This document shows, piece after piece, positions 12,017 to 21,049 of a stretch of DNA of 64,000 nucleotides. Within the stretch, counting starts at the first letter, position 1, and each line of letters opens with the position of its first letter. The notes under the pieces were generated by a model. It saw only the letters and a program-made list of their open reading frames with translations. It was not told the origin of the DNA and ran no database searches. The position numbers were made by a program, and so were the translations under genes. The stretch comes from Capsulimonas corticalis (lineage in GTDB: Bacteria > Armatimonadota > Armatimonadia > Armatimonadales > Capsulimonadaceae). The stretch lies in contig NZ_AP025739.1 in the NCBI RefSeq assembly GCF_003574315.2, positions 4,464,001 to 4,528,000 on the forward strand, given 5' to 3'.

Positions 12017-12763
12017 CTACGCGTCTCGCGTAACAATGGTTCCAATCTGCTCACCGGCGCCGACACGCTGAATGTTCCCCGGCACGTTGATATCGAAGAC
12101 GACGATCGGCATGTTGTTTTCCATGCAGAATGTCAGCGCCGTCAGGTCCATGACCTTGAGGCGGCGATCGATCGCTTCCGTGTAAGTGATGCGGTCGAAC
12201 TTCACGGCGTCGGTGTGCTGGCGCGGGTCTTTGTCGTAGACGCCGTCCGTGCCGTTCTTCGCCATCAGCATGGCGGCGGCGCGAACTTCGCTGGCGCGCA
12301 GGGCGCTGGCGGTGTCCGTGGTGAAGTACGGGTTTCCGGTGCCGCCGGCCAGGATTACGACGCGGCCCTTTTCTAGATGCCGCAGCGCGCGGCGCCGGAT
12401 ATAAGGCTCCGCGACGGCCTGGATCGGAAGGGCCGTCTGCACGCGCGTGTCCACGCCTTGCTGCTCCAGGGAATCCTGAAGGGCGAGGGCGTTGACGACG
12501 GTGCCGAGCGTCCCAATGTAATCGGCGGTCACGCGCTCCATGCCCGCCTTTTCGGCGAGCGTGCCGCGCATGACGTTGCCGCCGCCGACCACAATCGCGA
12601 TCTCCGTGCCGGCCTTGTGCAGGGCGGCGACTTCACTCGCGATCGTGGCCACGGCGGCGTAGTCGATTACGCCGTGCGAACCGTCTCCGGCGAAGGCTTC
12701 GCCGGAGAGTTTCAAGAGCACCCGGGGCCAGCGCTCACCGGGTTGATGGTTCGGCGTAGACAT
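12017..12763 (-). CDS. pyrH: UMP kinase
   Basis: 248 residues. Phosphorylates UMP to UDP. Amino-acid-kinase fold with VLLKLSGEAFAGD, IVVGGGNVMRG, VVILAGGTGNPYFTTDTA and GVYDKDPR near the middle. Bacterial UMP kinases are hexamers controlled by GTP/UTP. Start ATG 12763 is 3 bases after the tsf stop. The rpsB-tsf-pyrH-frr order is widely conserved and supports the call. Confidence 0.97.
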   Translation of the reverse strand: MSTPNHQPGERWPRVLLKLSGEAFAGDGSHGVIDYAAVATIASEVAALHKAGTEIAIVVGGGNVMRGTLAEKAGMERVTADYIGTLGTVVNALALQDSLEQQGVDTRVQTALPIQAVAEPYIRRRALRHLEKGRVVILAGGTGNPYFTTDTASALRASEVRAAAMLMAKNGTDGVYDKDPRQHTDAVKFDRITYTEAIDRRLKVMDLTALTFCMENNMPIVVFDINVPGNIQRVGAGEQIGTIVTRDA

Positions 12764-12766
12764 TGG

Positions 12767-13624
12767 TTACGCGCTCGCCTCGCCGATTTCGTAGCGGACG
12801 AAGCGCTTGATCTCGGTCTTGCCTTTGATCAACTGCGCGATGGTCTGCTTCGGCTCGCGGATGTACGCCTGCTCTAGCAGAGCGCTCGCCTTGAAGAAGT
12901 TGTTCAGACCGCCTTCGATGATCTTTTCCAGGATCTCCGCCGGCTTGTTGGCGTTCTTCTCGTCTGCCATCGTGCGGGTGCGGACCAGCTCACGCTCGGT
13001 TTCGACGACATTCGCGGGCGCCTCATCCTTGCTCAGGAACTTCGGGTTCGAGAACGAGATGTGCATGGCGATCTCACGGGCAAGCGCCTGGATCTCTGGA
13101 CCCTGGCCGGTCAGCTCGATCAGAACGCCGATCTTGCCGCCCATATGAATGTAGGCGTCGACCGTGCCGTCCGTAGTCTCATAGACCGTGAAGCGCTTGA
13201 AGATGATGTTCTCGCGCAGCTTGGCGAACGTCTCCTGAAGCTGGGTGCGGGCCGGAGCGCCGGTGCCGGAGTGGATCGCGTCCAGAAGTTCATCAACGGT
13301 TCCCACGGTGGCGTGCTCGCTGGCGTGCGCCGCCAGGGTCTTCGCCAGGGAGCCAAACATCTCGTTACGGGCGACGAAGTCCGTCTCGGAGTTCAGCTCG
13401 ATGATCGTGCCGAGAGTCGCGGTTTCATTCAGGAACGCTTCCACGACGCCTTCGGCGCTGATGCGGCCTTCCTTGACTTCCAGCTTGCTGTTCTTCTCGC
13501 GAAGCAGCAGGATGGCGGCTTCCATGTCGCCGTTTGCATCGGTGAGGGCTTTTTTCGCCTGCATCATCGGAGCGTCGGTCTTGTCCCGAAGCTCTTTTAC
13601 CATCGCCGCAGTTATTTCGGCCAT
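12767..13624 (-). CDS. tsf: Elongation factor Ts
   Basis: 285 residues. Nucleotide exchange factor for EF-Tu. N-terminal UBA-like domain with VKELRDKTDAPMMQAKKAL and the signature EGVVEAFLN, followed by the dimerisation/core domains ending in EIGEASA. ATG 13624 (MAEITAAMVKEL) is preceded by GAGG at good spacing; an in-frame TTG six bases upstream is not needed. Separated from rpsB by a hairpin (13694-13724). Confidence 0.97.
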   Translation of the reverse strand: MAEITAAMVKELRDKTDAPMMQAKKALTDANGDMEAAILLLREKNSKLEVKEGRISAEGVVEAFLNETATLGTIIELNSETDFVARNEMFGSLAKTLAAHASEHATVGTVDELLDAIHSGTGAPARTQLQETFAKLRENIIFKRFTVYETTDGTVDAYIHMGGKIGVLIELTGQGPEIQALAREIAMHISFSNPKFLSKDEAPANVVETERELVRTRTMADEKNANKPAEILEKIIEGGLNNFFKASALLEQAYIREPKQTIAQLIKGKTEIKRFVRYEIGEASA

Positions 13625-13693
13625 CTTCAAATCCTCTTCGATATCAAATTTGTGTTTCAGCCCATGTGCTGAGAGTAACAGTTAACAAACAAT

Positions 13694-13724
13694 AGGCGGA
13701 CGGAGCCAAAGACTCCGTCCGCCT
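13694..13724 (-). terminator. Hairpin between rpsB and tsf (possible attenuator)
   Basis: A perfect 12-bp stem (AGGCGGACGGAG with its complement, 7-base loop) lies just after the rpsB stop. On the minus strand it is followed by ATTGTTTGTT, a weak T-rich tract, so partial termination that lowers tsf and downstream expression relative to rpsB is plausible. On the plus strand the following TTAGTGTTTT is similarly weak. Confidence 0.6.
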
Positions 13725-13735
13725 TAGTGTTTTGA

Positions 13736-14632
13736 CTAGGCGGACGGGGCGGCAGCCTCGCCCTCGGCGATCGCGGTCGCCGTGGGAACGACGGCGTCGG
13801 CGTCGCCCGTGGTCTCGATCGCGGGAGCGTCGGTTCCAGCGACACGTCGCTCCAGCTCTTCCCACTGCGCGGCGACAGCGGCGGCGTCGACTTCGTCACC
13901 GGTCTTGCCGGCTTCGCCCTCGACATCCGTGGCGCTGGCTTCCTGCCACTCGCCCTGCTTGATCTCGATGATCGCGTCGGCGATCTTGTTGGAGATCAGC
14001 TTGATGGCGCGGATGGCGTCATCGTTGCCGGGAATGACATAATCGACTTCGTCGGGATCGCAGTTGGTGTCGACAATCGCGATGATCGGGATGCCCAGCT
14101 TGCGGGCTTCCTGCACGGCGATGCGCTCCTTCTTCAGGTCCACGATGAAGATGGCGTCGGGCAGACCGGGCATATCCTTGATGCCGCCCAAATAACGCTC
14201 CAGACGATCCCGCTCTTCGCGGCGCTCGAAGGCTTCCTTCTTCGGCAGCGAATCCAGGGTGCCGTCGGCCTCCAGGCGCTCGAGCTCGCGAAGGCGAGCG
14301 ATGCGCGTCAGGATGGTGCGGTAGTTGGTGAGCATGCCGCCCAGCCAGCGGGAGTTCACGTAGTAGGAGCGGGAGCGGCGCGCGGCTTCGGCGACGGCTT
14401 CCTGCGCCTGCTTCTTGGTGCCGACAAACAGCAGCTTGCCGTTGTTGGTCGCCAGTTCCTGGACGAACGCGTACGCGTCATCGAACAGCTTCAGGGTCTG
14501 GTGCAGGTCGATGATGTAGATGCCGTTGCGGCCACCGTAAATGTACCGCTTCATCTTCGGGTTCCAGCGCCGGGTCTGGTGACCGAAGTGCACGCCTGCC
14601 TCAAGCAGGTCTTTCATTTGCAATACTGACAA
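13736..14632 (-). CDS. rpsB: 30S ribosomal protein S2 with long acidic C-terminal tail (TTG start)
   Basis: 298 residues; the S2 fold ends near residue 230, and ~65 further residues are rich in Ala, Glu and Asp, longer than in most bacteria. Core motifs: [47 protein letters not shown], and the late [17 protein letters not shown] at 14632 is chosen because AAGGAG lies 9 bases upstream and [13 protein letters not shown] matches the family N-terminus; the first ATG (14617) would lose residues conserved in S2. First gene of the operon. Confidence 0.96.
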   Translation of the reverse strand: MSVLQMKDLLEAGVHFGHQTRRWNPKMKRYIYGGRNGIYIIDLHQTLKLFDDAYAFVQELATNNGKLLFVGTKKQAQEAVAEAARRSRSYYVNSRWLGGMLTNYRTILTRIARLRELERLEADGTLDSLPKKEAFERREERDRLERYLGGIKDMPGLPDAIFIVDLKKERIAVQEARKLGIPIIAIVDTNCDPDEVDYVIPGNDDAIRAIKLISNKIADAIIEIKQGEWQEASATDVEGEAGKTGDEVDAAAVAAQWEELERRVAGTDAPAIETTGDADAVVPTATAIAEGEAAAPSA

Positions 14633-14748
14633 AGTTAATCGCTCCTTCGTTGGGTTCGTCCCCGCCGTTCATCCGGCAGGCGCGTTCTGCAAAGCAGGCA
14701 CGCGCGCCTCCGTCCCGGCGAGTGTGGATTGAAATTTTCCGCCCGGTG

Positions 14749-14778
14749 ATTATAGCACAAAAGAGGAGAAAGGCGCAA
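14749..14778 (-). promoter_or_regulatory. Candidate sigma-70-type promoter of the rpsB operon
   Basis: On the minus strand a perfect TATAAT (14754-14749) is preceded at 18 bases by TTGCGC (14778-14773), a weak -35. The predicted leader to the TTG start is ~110 nt. S2 leaders in several bacteria fold into an autoregulatory structure; I see GC-rich potential stems (14670-14725) but cannot verify one. Confidence 0.5.
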
Positions 14779-14807
14779 GGGTTGCGCCGCTGAAAGAAGG
14801 ATTGCCT

Positions 14808-15055
14808 CGGCAAACCCACCCCGGCCCTTCGGGCCACCCCTCCCTGGCAAACCCACCCCGGCCCTTCGGGCCACCCCTCCCGCCGACGGGAAGGGTGATT
14901 TCAGAGTGTGTTATCGCAGGCAGCTTCTGTAAGAGGCAATCCTACTAACCCTTCCCGTCGCGGGAGGGGGCGGCCGAAGGCCGGGGGTGGGTTTGCCAGG
15001 GAGGGGTCGGCCGAAGGCCGGGGTGGGTTTGCCGGGGCCGAAGCGCCGGCGGTAG
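14808..15055. repeat. Palindromic repeat, family A copy 2 (inverted relative to copy 1)
   Basis: Tandem GGCAAACCCACCCCGGCC units on the left (14809-14900), a core at about 14896-14946 reading CAGAGTGTGTTATCGCAGG then CTTCTGTAAGAGGCAATCC, and the complementary units on the right (14948-15055). The core is the reverse complement of that in copies 1 and 3. It lies between the rpsB promoter and the 3' end of the first TrxR-like fusion, almost touching its stop codon. Confidence 0.88.
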
Positions 15056-15056
15056 G

Positions 15057-16736
15057 TCAAACCGCCGGCGGCGGCTCCGAAAGTGTCGCGCATTCGGCGA
15101 GGTATTGGTGGACGAAGGCGATCGCCATGCTGCCTTCGCCGACTCCAGAGGCGACGCGTTTGATGGAGCCGTGGCGCACGTCGCCGGCTGCGAAGATGCC
15201 GGCGACGCTGGTTTCCAGGAGGAAGGGCCGGCGCTCCGCGCCGCATTGGCCGGAGAGGGTGGCGTCGAGGCCGGTCAGAATGTAGCCGCGGTCGTCGCGG
15301 GCGATGGTGTCCGGGAGCCATTCCGTCTCGGCGTCGGCGCCGATGAAGACGAAGAGGGAATCCGTTTCGTGCTCCACTTCCTCGCCAGTCTGGGAGTTCT
15401 TGACGGTGATCGCTTCCAGGGTGACGTCGCCTCGAACGCAGCTCACGCTGGAGTTGAGCGAGACTTCGATATTGCCGCGCGTCTTCAGTTGGTCGATCAA
15501 ATACTGGGACATGCCCTGCTCGATATTGTTGGCGCGGATCAGCAGGGTGACCTTGCGCGCGTAATCCGCGAAGAACATCGCCGCCTGGCCGGCGGAGTTG
15601 CCGCCTCCAATCAAGAAGACATCCTTGCCCGCTACGCCCATTGCCTCGGTGCGCGCGGCGCCGTAGAAGATGCCGCAGCCGACGAGGTTCTTCGCGCCGG
15701 GGATGAAGAGCGAACGCCAGGTAACGCCCGTCGCGATGATAACGACCCGCGTGGTGATCGATTCGCCGTCGTCCAGAACGATCTCATGCAGGCGGCCCTT
15801 GGGACACAAACCGGTGACGGACCGGGAGACCAGGATCTCCGTTCCGAACCGCGTCGCCTGGCGGAGCGCTTTGGATCCGAGCTCATTGCCGGAGATTCCC
15901 GTCGGGAAGCCCAGGTAATTTTCGATCCGCGAGGAAGTCCCGGCCTGGCCGCCGGGGAACGAGCGCTCGATCATCAAGGTTTTCAAGCCCTCGGAGGCGC
16001 CGTACACGGCGGCGGCCAATCCGGCGGGGCCGCCGCCGACGATCACGACATCGTATGTCGCATCATTCGGCTCGGTGTTCAGCTTCAGACTCTTCGCGAG
16101 ACTGCGCTTGTCGGGACATTTGAGCGTTTCGCCGCTCGGGAGTACGACGACAGGGTAGGGGCCTTCGTTCGCCTCCGAGGGGATATACTGCTGGCATGTG
16201 GGATCGGCGGGATCAAGCCAGCGGAAGTTCTGGTGGTTGCCGGAAAGAAACTGGCGCAGGTCGTAGCAGTTGACGTCACTGGAGTAGCCGACCAAGATCA
16301 CGCGGTCCACGGGCGTATTCACGGAGACACTTTGAAGAAGTTTCACACGGTTGAGCATCTCCTGCATGATGCAGTCCGCGAGATCGTCGCGCCGCGTGAC
16401 AAGAGTGTGGAAGTCCGCTTCGTCCATCTTGAGCACGCGCGCTTCGGTGGTGGTGCGGAAACCGGCGACGGATGCGCCGCCCAGCATCAAGGGAACTTCG
16501 CCGAAGAACGTGCCGGGAATGTAGGACTTCAGGACGACGTCCTCGCCCTTGTTTTCTTTCGTGACTTCGATGGATCCTTCGAGCAGAATATAGAACGAGG
16601 ATCGCTCGCCCTCGCGAAGAACCCACTGATCGGCGGGAAAGTGCACATCGGCCGACACGGCGGCGATATCGCTCAGCTCGGCGTCGCCCAGCTTGCTGAA
16701 GAGCGGAATTGCGCGAAGAATATCTAGGGTAATCAA
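15057..16736 (-). CDS. cNMP-fold / thioredoxin-like / thioredoxin-reductase-like fusion, copy A
   Basis: 559 residues. Residues ~5-125: cyclic-nucleotide-binding fold (FGEVPLMLGG), but the usual phosphate-binding Arg position is Ser (GGASVAGF). Residues ~140-220: thioredoxin/glutaredoxin-like segment without CxxC. Residues ~228-550: TrxR-type flavoprotein with FAD site VIVGGGPAGLA (232-242), NADPH site IGGGNSAGQAA and FAADGVR-like FAAGDVRHGS. The TrxR redox CxxC is replaced by YGAART. It is probably an FAD/NAD(P)H oxidoreductase with a regulatory N-terminus; the substrate is unknown. TTG start 16736 is supported by GAGGAA upstream and by alignment with the paralogue. Confidence 0.8.
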   Translation of the reverse strand: MITLDILRAIPLFSKLGDAELSDIAAVSADVHFPADQWVLREGERSSFYILLEGSIEVTKENKGEDVVLKSYIPGTFFGEVPLMLGGASVAGFRTTTEARVLKMDEADFHTLVTRRDDLADCIMQEMLNRVKLLQSVSVNTPVDRVILVGYSSDVNCYDLRQFLSGNHQNFRWLDPADPTCQQYIPSEANEGPYPVVVLPSGETLKCPDKRSLAKSLKLNTEPNDATYDVVIVGGGPAGLAAAVYGASEGLKTLMIERSFPGGQAGTSSRIENYLGFPTGISGNELGSKALRQATRFGTEILVSRSVTGLCPKGRLHEIVLDDGESITTRVVIIATGVTWRSLFIPGAKNLVGCGIFYGAARTEAMGVAGKDVFLIGGGNSAGQAAMFFADYARKVTLLIRANNIEQGMSQYLIDQLKTRGNIEVSLNSSVSCVRGDVTLEAITVKNSQTGEEVEHETDSLFVFIGADAETEWLPDTIARDDRGYILTGLDATLSGQCGAERRPFLLETSVAGIFAAGDVRHGSIKRVASGVGEGSMAIAFVHQYLAECATLSEPPPAV

Positions 16737-16846
16737 AATACTGTTCCTCGGAAAGATGCGATGTACGGCTTATGTTCGAACGGACGCAATGTCCATGATA
16801 CTCAAACACGGCGAAGCGGCGGAAAGAACCGGTGTTGATAATCAGC

Positions 16847-18532
16847 TTACCCAGAAACCGCCGGCGGCGGTTCCGCGAGCGTCGCGAATGTGGCTCGGTA
16901 TTGGTGTACGAAGGCGATCGCCATACTGCCTTCGCCGACTCCCGACGCGACGCGCTTGACCGAACCATGGCGCACATCGCCCGCCGCGAAGATCCCTTCC
17001 ACGCTCGTTTCCAAAAAATAACGCGTGCGGTCTGTGCCGCACTGTCCCGAATCCATGGCGTCGCGGCCAGTCAGAATATAACCTCGCCCGTCGCGAGCAA
17101 TCATATCCGGGAGCCAGTCCGTTTGCGCGTCGGCCCCGATGAATACAAAGAGCGAATTTGTCTCACAATGCTGCACTTCGCCCGTCCGCGAGTTGGCGAC
17201 GGTAATCGCTTCCAGCGCCGTCTCGCCGTGAACGGCCGTGACGGAGCAGTTGAGTTCGACGCAGACATTCGCGCGTGTTTTCAATTGATCGATCAGATAC
17301 TGCGACATTCCCTTCTCGATATCGGACGCGCGGATCAGCAGTGTCACCTTGCGTGCGTAGTCGGCGAAGAACATCGCCGCCTGTCCCGCCGAATTGCCAC
17401 CGCCAATGAGATACACATCTCGGCCGGCGACGCCCATCGCCTCGGTGCGGGCGGCGCCAAAGTAAATGCCTTGTCCCAGCAGCGCATCCGCGCCCGGAAT
17501 ATCGAGCCGACGCCAGTAAACTCCCGTCGCGAGGATCACGGTTCGCGCATGAACGCAATCGCCGCCGTCCAGCGTGATCGTATGAACGCCGTCGCGCGTT
17601 TCCAGGGATTGCGTCGACCGGGCGACCAGGATCTCCGCGCCAAACCGCTTGGCCTGATCGAGCGCCCGCAGCCCCAGTTCGCCGCCGGAGATGCCGGTTG
17701 GGAACCCCAGGTAATTTTCGATGCGTGAGGATGTGCCCGCTTGACCTCCGGGGGCGGCGCGCTCCACCATCAGAGTTCGCAAGCCCTCGGAGGCGCCGTA
17801 CACGGCGGCCGCCAATCCGGCGGGGCCGCCGCCGACGATCACGACGTCGTACTCCGCTTCGCTGGGCATGGTCTGCAAACCGAGATGTTCGGCCAGCTCA
17901 CGCCGGTTGGGAGCATTCAATACTTCGCCGGACGGCAGGATGACGGCGGGGTAGGGCCCTTCCAACGCTTTGGCGGGAATGAACGGCTGGCAAGCGTTAT
18001 CCGTGGGATCGAGCCATCGGAATTCCTGGTGGTTGCCGGAAAGAAATTGGCGCAGTTTGAAGCAGGCGAGGTCGGAATGATGGCCGATCACAAGCGTGCG
18101 CTCGATTGGCGTGTGCATCGAAAATTGCTGAAGCCGCTCCACGCGCCGCATCATGGTTTGCAGGATGCTGGATCCCATCTTTTCGCTGTGCGTGACCAGA
18201 TATTGGAACTCGGGACGCTCCAGCCGAAGGATGCGACACTCCGACTTCGTGCGCAGGCTCGCCACGGCCGTGCTTCCGAGCAGCAGCGGCACTTCTCCAA
18301 AGAAATCTCCGGATTTGTAGGTGTCCAGGATCTTTGGGTCGCCGTTGACCGTACGGATGACATCGACTTCGCCAGAAATAAGAACGAAGAACGAGGGAGT
18401 ATCCCCCTCCTGAATCAGCCATTGATTGGGGCCGAGGTGGACGTCGGCGCAGATAATCGTCAGTTTATTGACCAGGGCCTCAGTGAGGGATTCGAAGAGC
18501 GGGATCGTGCGGATGAGCTCGGGAGTGATCAT
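16847..18532 (-). CDS. cNMP-fold / thioredoxin-like / thioredoxin-reductase-like fusion, copy B
   Basis: 561 residues, a tandem paralogue of the gene at 15057 over its full length (same three-domain order, majority of residues identical by eye). FAD site VIVGGGPAGLA, NADPH site IGGGNSAGQAA and FAAGDVRHGS are intact; the CxxC site is again YGAARTEA, and the nucleotide-phosphate Arg is again absent (FGEVPLLLGSTAVAS). ATG start with a GAGG site. It begins 8 bases after the TauE/SafE stop, so it is cotranscribed with that permease; copy A follows after 110 bases. Confidence 0.8.
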   Translation of the reverse strand: MITPELIRTIPLFESLTEALVNKLTIICADVHLGPNQWLIQEGDTPSFFVLISGEVDVIRTVNGDPKILDTYKSGDFFGEVPLLLGSTAVASLRTKSECRILRLERPEFQYLVTHSEKMGSSILQTMMRRVERLQQFSMHTPIERTLVIGHHSDLACFKLRQFLSGNHQEFRWLDPTDNACQPFIPAKALEGPYPAVILPSGEVLNAPNRRELAEHLGLQTMPSEAEYDVVIVGGGPAGLAAAVYGASEGLRTLMVERAAPGGQAGTSSRIENYLGFPTGISGGELGLRALDQAKRFGAEILVARSTQSLETRDGVHTITLDGGDCVHARTVILATGVYWRRLDIPGADALLGQGIYFGAARTEAMGVAGRDVYLIGGGNSAGQAAMFFADYARKVTLLIRASDIEKGMSQYLIDQLKTRANVCVELNCSVTAVHGETALEAITVANSRTGEVQHCETNSLFVFIGADAQTDWLPDMIARDGRGYILTGRDAMDSGQCGTDRTRYFLETSVEGIFAAGDVRHGSVKRVASGVGEGSMAIAFVHQYRATFATLAEPPPAVSG

Positions 18533-18540
18533 GGATTACC

Positions 18541-19299
18541 TCAAAAATGCGGCCAGCCGTCAAAGATTAGTTTGGCCCCGCCGATCAACGCGAACGCCAG
18601 CGCCAGGGCTTCAAACGCCTTTTGATCGACGAACTTGATCAGCCATCGGCCGGTCAGCGCGCCGATCACCACCAGCGGCGCGAGCTTCAAATCGAACAGC
18701 AGCGAGTGCGCGTTGATCGTGCCCATTTGTACGCTGAATGGCACCTTGAACCAGTTCATGATACAAAAGTACCAGGCGCCGGTGCCGATAAACTCCATCT
18801 TGGGCAGGCCGACGGCGAGGAAGTACAGAAGCATCACCGGTCCGGCGGCGTTCGCGGTCATGGTGGTAAAACCGGCGGTGAGGCCCATCGCGGCCGCGTA
18901 CAGATGGCTGGCGGGCTTCTGCTCCGTCGGCAATGGACGCAGCCGCTGCGCCCATTGCAGGGCCACCATCACGATCAAAATCACGCCGATCATCAGCTTG
19001 AGGATGTTGTCGTCGTGGATGAGCCGCATGGTCGCCCAGCCGATCACGATCCCGGCGGCGGCCCAGGGAAACATGCGCCACAGATGCGACCAGACCGCGT
19101 GACGGCGAAACGCCGTCACAGCGACGACATCGGCGACAATCAATAACGGCAGTACGGCGCCGGTGGACTCGCGCGCCGGCATCATCATGGCGAACAGGGC
19201 GACGGTGATAATGCTGACGCCCGAAAATCCCGTCTTGGAAAGGCCGACCATAAAGGCGCACAGCAGCGCGATCAGCCATTGGGTTGCGTTCAATGTCAC
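18541..19299 (-). CDS. TauE/SafE (sulfite exporter) family permease
   Basis: 252 residues, about eight hydrophobic helices. N-terminal LIALLCAFMVGLSKTGFSG and the mid-protein GLTAGFTTMTANAAGPVMLLYFL are the two repeated family motifs. Members move sulfite, sulfoacetate, taurine-derived or other organic anions; the substrate here is unknown. GTG 19299 overlaps the stop of the Gfo/Idh gene by 4 bases (GTGA), which fixes the start although no clear ribosome site is seen. Next to two thioredoxin-reductase-like genes; a shared role in sulfur or redox handling is speculative. Confidence 0.85.
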   Translation of the reverse strand: MTLNATQWLIALLCAFMVGLSKTGFSGVSIITVALFAMMMPARESTGAVLPLLIVADVVAVTAFRRHAVWSHLWRMFPWAAAGIVIGWATMRLIHDDNILKLMIGVILIVMVALQWAQRLRPLPTEQKPASHLYAAAMGLTAGFTTMTANAAGPVMLLYFLAVGLPKMEFIGTGAWYFCIMNWFKVPFSVQMGTINAHSLLFDLKLAPLVVIGALTGRWLIKFVDQKAFEALALAFALIGGAKLIFDGWPHF

Positions 19300-20408
19300 T
19301 GGGAGGCGGCCCCCAACTTGACGGCTTGTCCGGTGCGCGCCGATTCGTATACGGCGAGAATGATTTCCAGCGGCTTGCGCCCGGCGCGGGCGTCGATCAG
19401 CGGCGTCCCGTCCGTGCGAACGGCGCGGAGGAAGTCTTCGATCTGCGCCCGATGCGCATCCCCCCAGACCGCGCCCGGGTCGGCGGCGGCCGAGCGCTCG
19501 GCCGCCGCGTTCACCACCGACGCCGATCCGCCCTGAGCCACCGAGACCGCATGGCTGGAGATGGCGTCGCTGAGATGCGTGTCGCCCTGCTTCAGAATCA
19601 GGGACCGCAGCGTGTCCGCCTCGATCGTCGCGGAGCCTTCCGCGCCAAAGATATCGATACGCACCGGAAGCCCCGGAAAGGCCGCGGTCGTGGCCGTAAG
19701 AGTTCCAATCGCGCCGCTGGCGAACGTCAGCGCGGCCACGACGACATCCTCCACCTCGATCCGTTCGTGCGCCGCTGTCCGGGTGTGCGCGTAGATCGAT
19801 TCGACATCGCCCGCGAGCCATTGCAGCAGATCGACGGTGTGGACGCCCTGGTTCATCAGCGCGCCGCCGCCGTCCATCGCCCAGGTGCCACGCCAGTCTC
19901 CAGAATCGTAATACTCCTGCGTACGCCACCATTTCACCGAGGCGTCCGCCAGCACGATCTTGCCCAGTTTGCCCTCACCCAGAGCGGCCTTCAAGTACTG
20001 GGTGGCGTGATCGAACCGATGCTGGCTAATGACGGTCAGCTTTTTGCCCGTTTCATCGGCGGCGGCGATCATCCGGTCACACGCGGCCAGCGAGATATCC
20101 ATCGGCTTTTCGACGATCACATGCTTCCCCGCGCGCAGCGCGGCCACGGCGATATCCGCATGCGTCCCGGACGGCGTGCAAATCGAAACGATATCCACCA
20201 TCGGGTCGCCGATCAGATCCTCCAGTTTCGTGTAAACGTCCTGAATATCGAACTGAGCCGCCATGGCGTAGGCGCGCTCCGGGACGCTGTCCGAAAGCGC
20301 GTGGATGTGCACGTTGTCGATCTGCCGGATGGCCCCAATATGCGTCGGAGCGATCGTCCCACATCCGATCACGGCGAAATTCAATACTTCTTCGTTAGCG
20401 CCAGGCAT
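19296..20408 (-). CDS. Gfo/Idh/MocA family oxidoreductase
   Basis: 370 residues. NAD(P)-binding Rossmann fold at the N-terminus (FAVIGCGTIAPTHIGAI), VSICTPSGTHADIAVAALRAGKHVIVEKP with the family EKP motif, then the C-terminal alpha/beta domain with GDWRGTWAMDGGGALMNQGVHTVDLLQWL, containing the GGGxxxxxGxHxxD block. Such enzymes oxidise or reduce sugars and inositols; the substrate is not predictable. AAGGAG lies 9 bases before the ATG. First gene of the operon running to 15057. Confidence 0.92.
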   Translation of the reverse strand: MPGANEEVLNFAVIGCGTIAPTHIGAIRQIDNVHIHALSDSVPERAYAMAAQFDIQDVYTKLEDLIGDPMVDIVSICTPSGTHADIAVAALRAGKHVIVEKPMDISLAACDRMIAAADETGKKLTVISQHRFDHATQYLKAALGEGKLGKIVLADASVKWWRTQEYYDSGDWRGTWAMDGGGALMNQGVHTVDLLQWLAGDVESIYAHTRTAAHERIEVEDVVVAALTFASGAIGTLTATTAAFPGLPVRIDIFGAEGSATIEADTLRSLILKQGDTHLSDAISSHAVSVAQGGSASVVNAAAERSAAADPGAVWGDAHRAQIEDFLRAVRTDGTPLIDARAGRKPLEIILAVYESARTGQAVKLGAASQ

Positions 20409-20626
20409 TTCCCAATACTCCTTCCGGCGGTTGAGGCCGACAGCATTTCTAATTCCACTCGGGAACGGCGTCTTCCTGCCGTAAACGCTTTATTCCTCGC
20501 GTCATACGAATGCGCAAAGAATCGCCCAAAAACTCGTGGAATGGCGGATAAAAATGCGGAACCTTCTGAGCCGATAGTATAGTAATGAACAGCGGATGGA
20601 TGACGAAGCCGGGAGATCGTTTTCTT

Positions 20627-20989
20627 ATGACCTCAGCAACCACGCCTGTGTTATCCGTGACCATGCAGCCTGCGGGACGCGTTTTGGTAATTCGGTCGTC
20701 CTGCGCGATTGACGGCTCGGCGCCTTCGCCCGAGCATATTACCCACTACGCCGCCGCCGAACAGGCGCGGTTTGTTCTGCTCGACGCCACCAGCGCCCCT
20801 TATACGGACACCGCCGGACTTCGCTGGCTGCTGCGCATGCGCGATCAGCCGGCGCCGATCCGGATTGTCGCCCGAAAAGGGGGACGCATCTGGCGCGCGC
20901 TGAAGTTGATGCAGCTCGAGTTTCCATTGTTCGATTCCGTACAGCAAGCCTGGAACGCGCCCTGGCTCCGGCCGGGACGCAGTCGATAA
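20627..20989 (+). CDS. STAS-domain protein (anti-sigma-antagonist-like)
   Basis: 120 residues. Single STAS-like fold with the core ARFVLLDATSAPYTDTAGLRWLL, resembling the D-S-S/T-G-L phospho-loop of SpoIIAA/RsbV-type proteins, here D-T-A-G-L: the usual phosphorylatable Ser position is Thr or absent. An ORF is open to ATG 20585, but GGGAG sits 11 bases before ATG 20627. It stands alone between the divergent Gfo/Idh operon and the aminotransferase promoter; no anti-sigma kinase is adjacent. Confidence 0.65.
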   Translation: MTSATTPVLSVTMQPAGRVLVIRSSCAIDGSAPSPEHITHYAAAEQARFVLLDATSAPYTDTAGLRWLLRMRDQPAPIRIVARKGGRIWRALKLMQLEFPLFDSVQQAWNAPWLRPGRSR

Positions 20990-21049
20990 TCCCCTGTTTT
21001 TGTGCGATCTCAGGGCTGTGGCAGGCAAGCCTGCCCGGCCCATTTCTCC

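Noticed and set aside
18541-19932. 463-codon minus-strand frame as one protein
   Set aside because: Only the last 252 codons look like protein (TauE/SafE permease); the first part is an out-of-frame shadow of the Gfo/Idh gene, and a GTGA overlap marks the real start at 19299.
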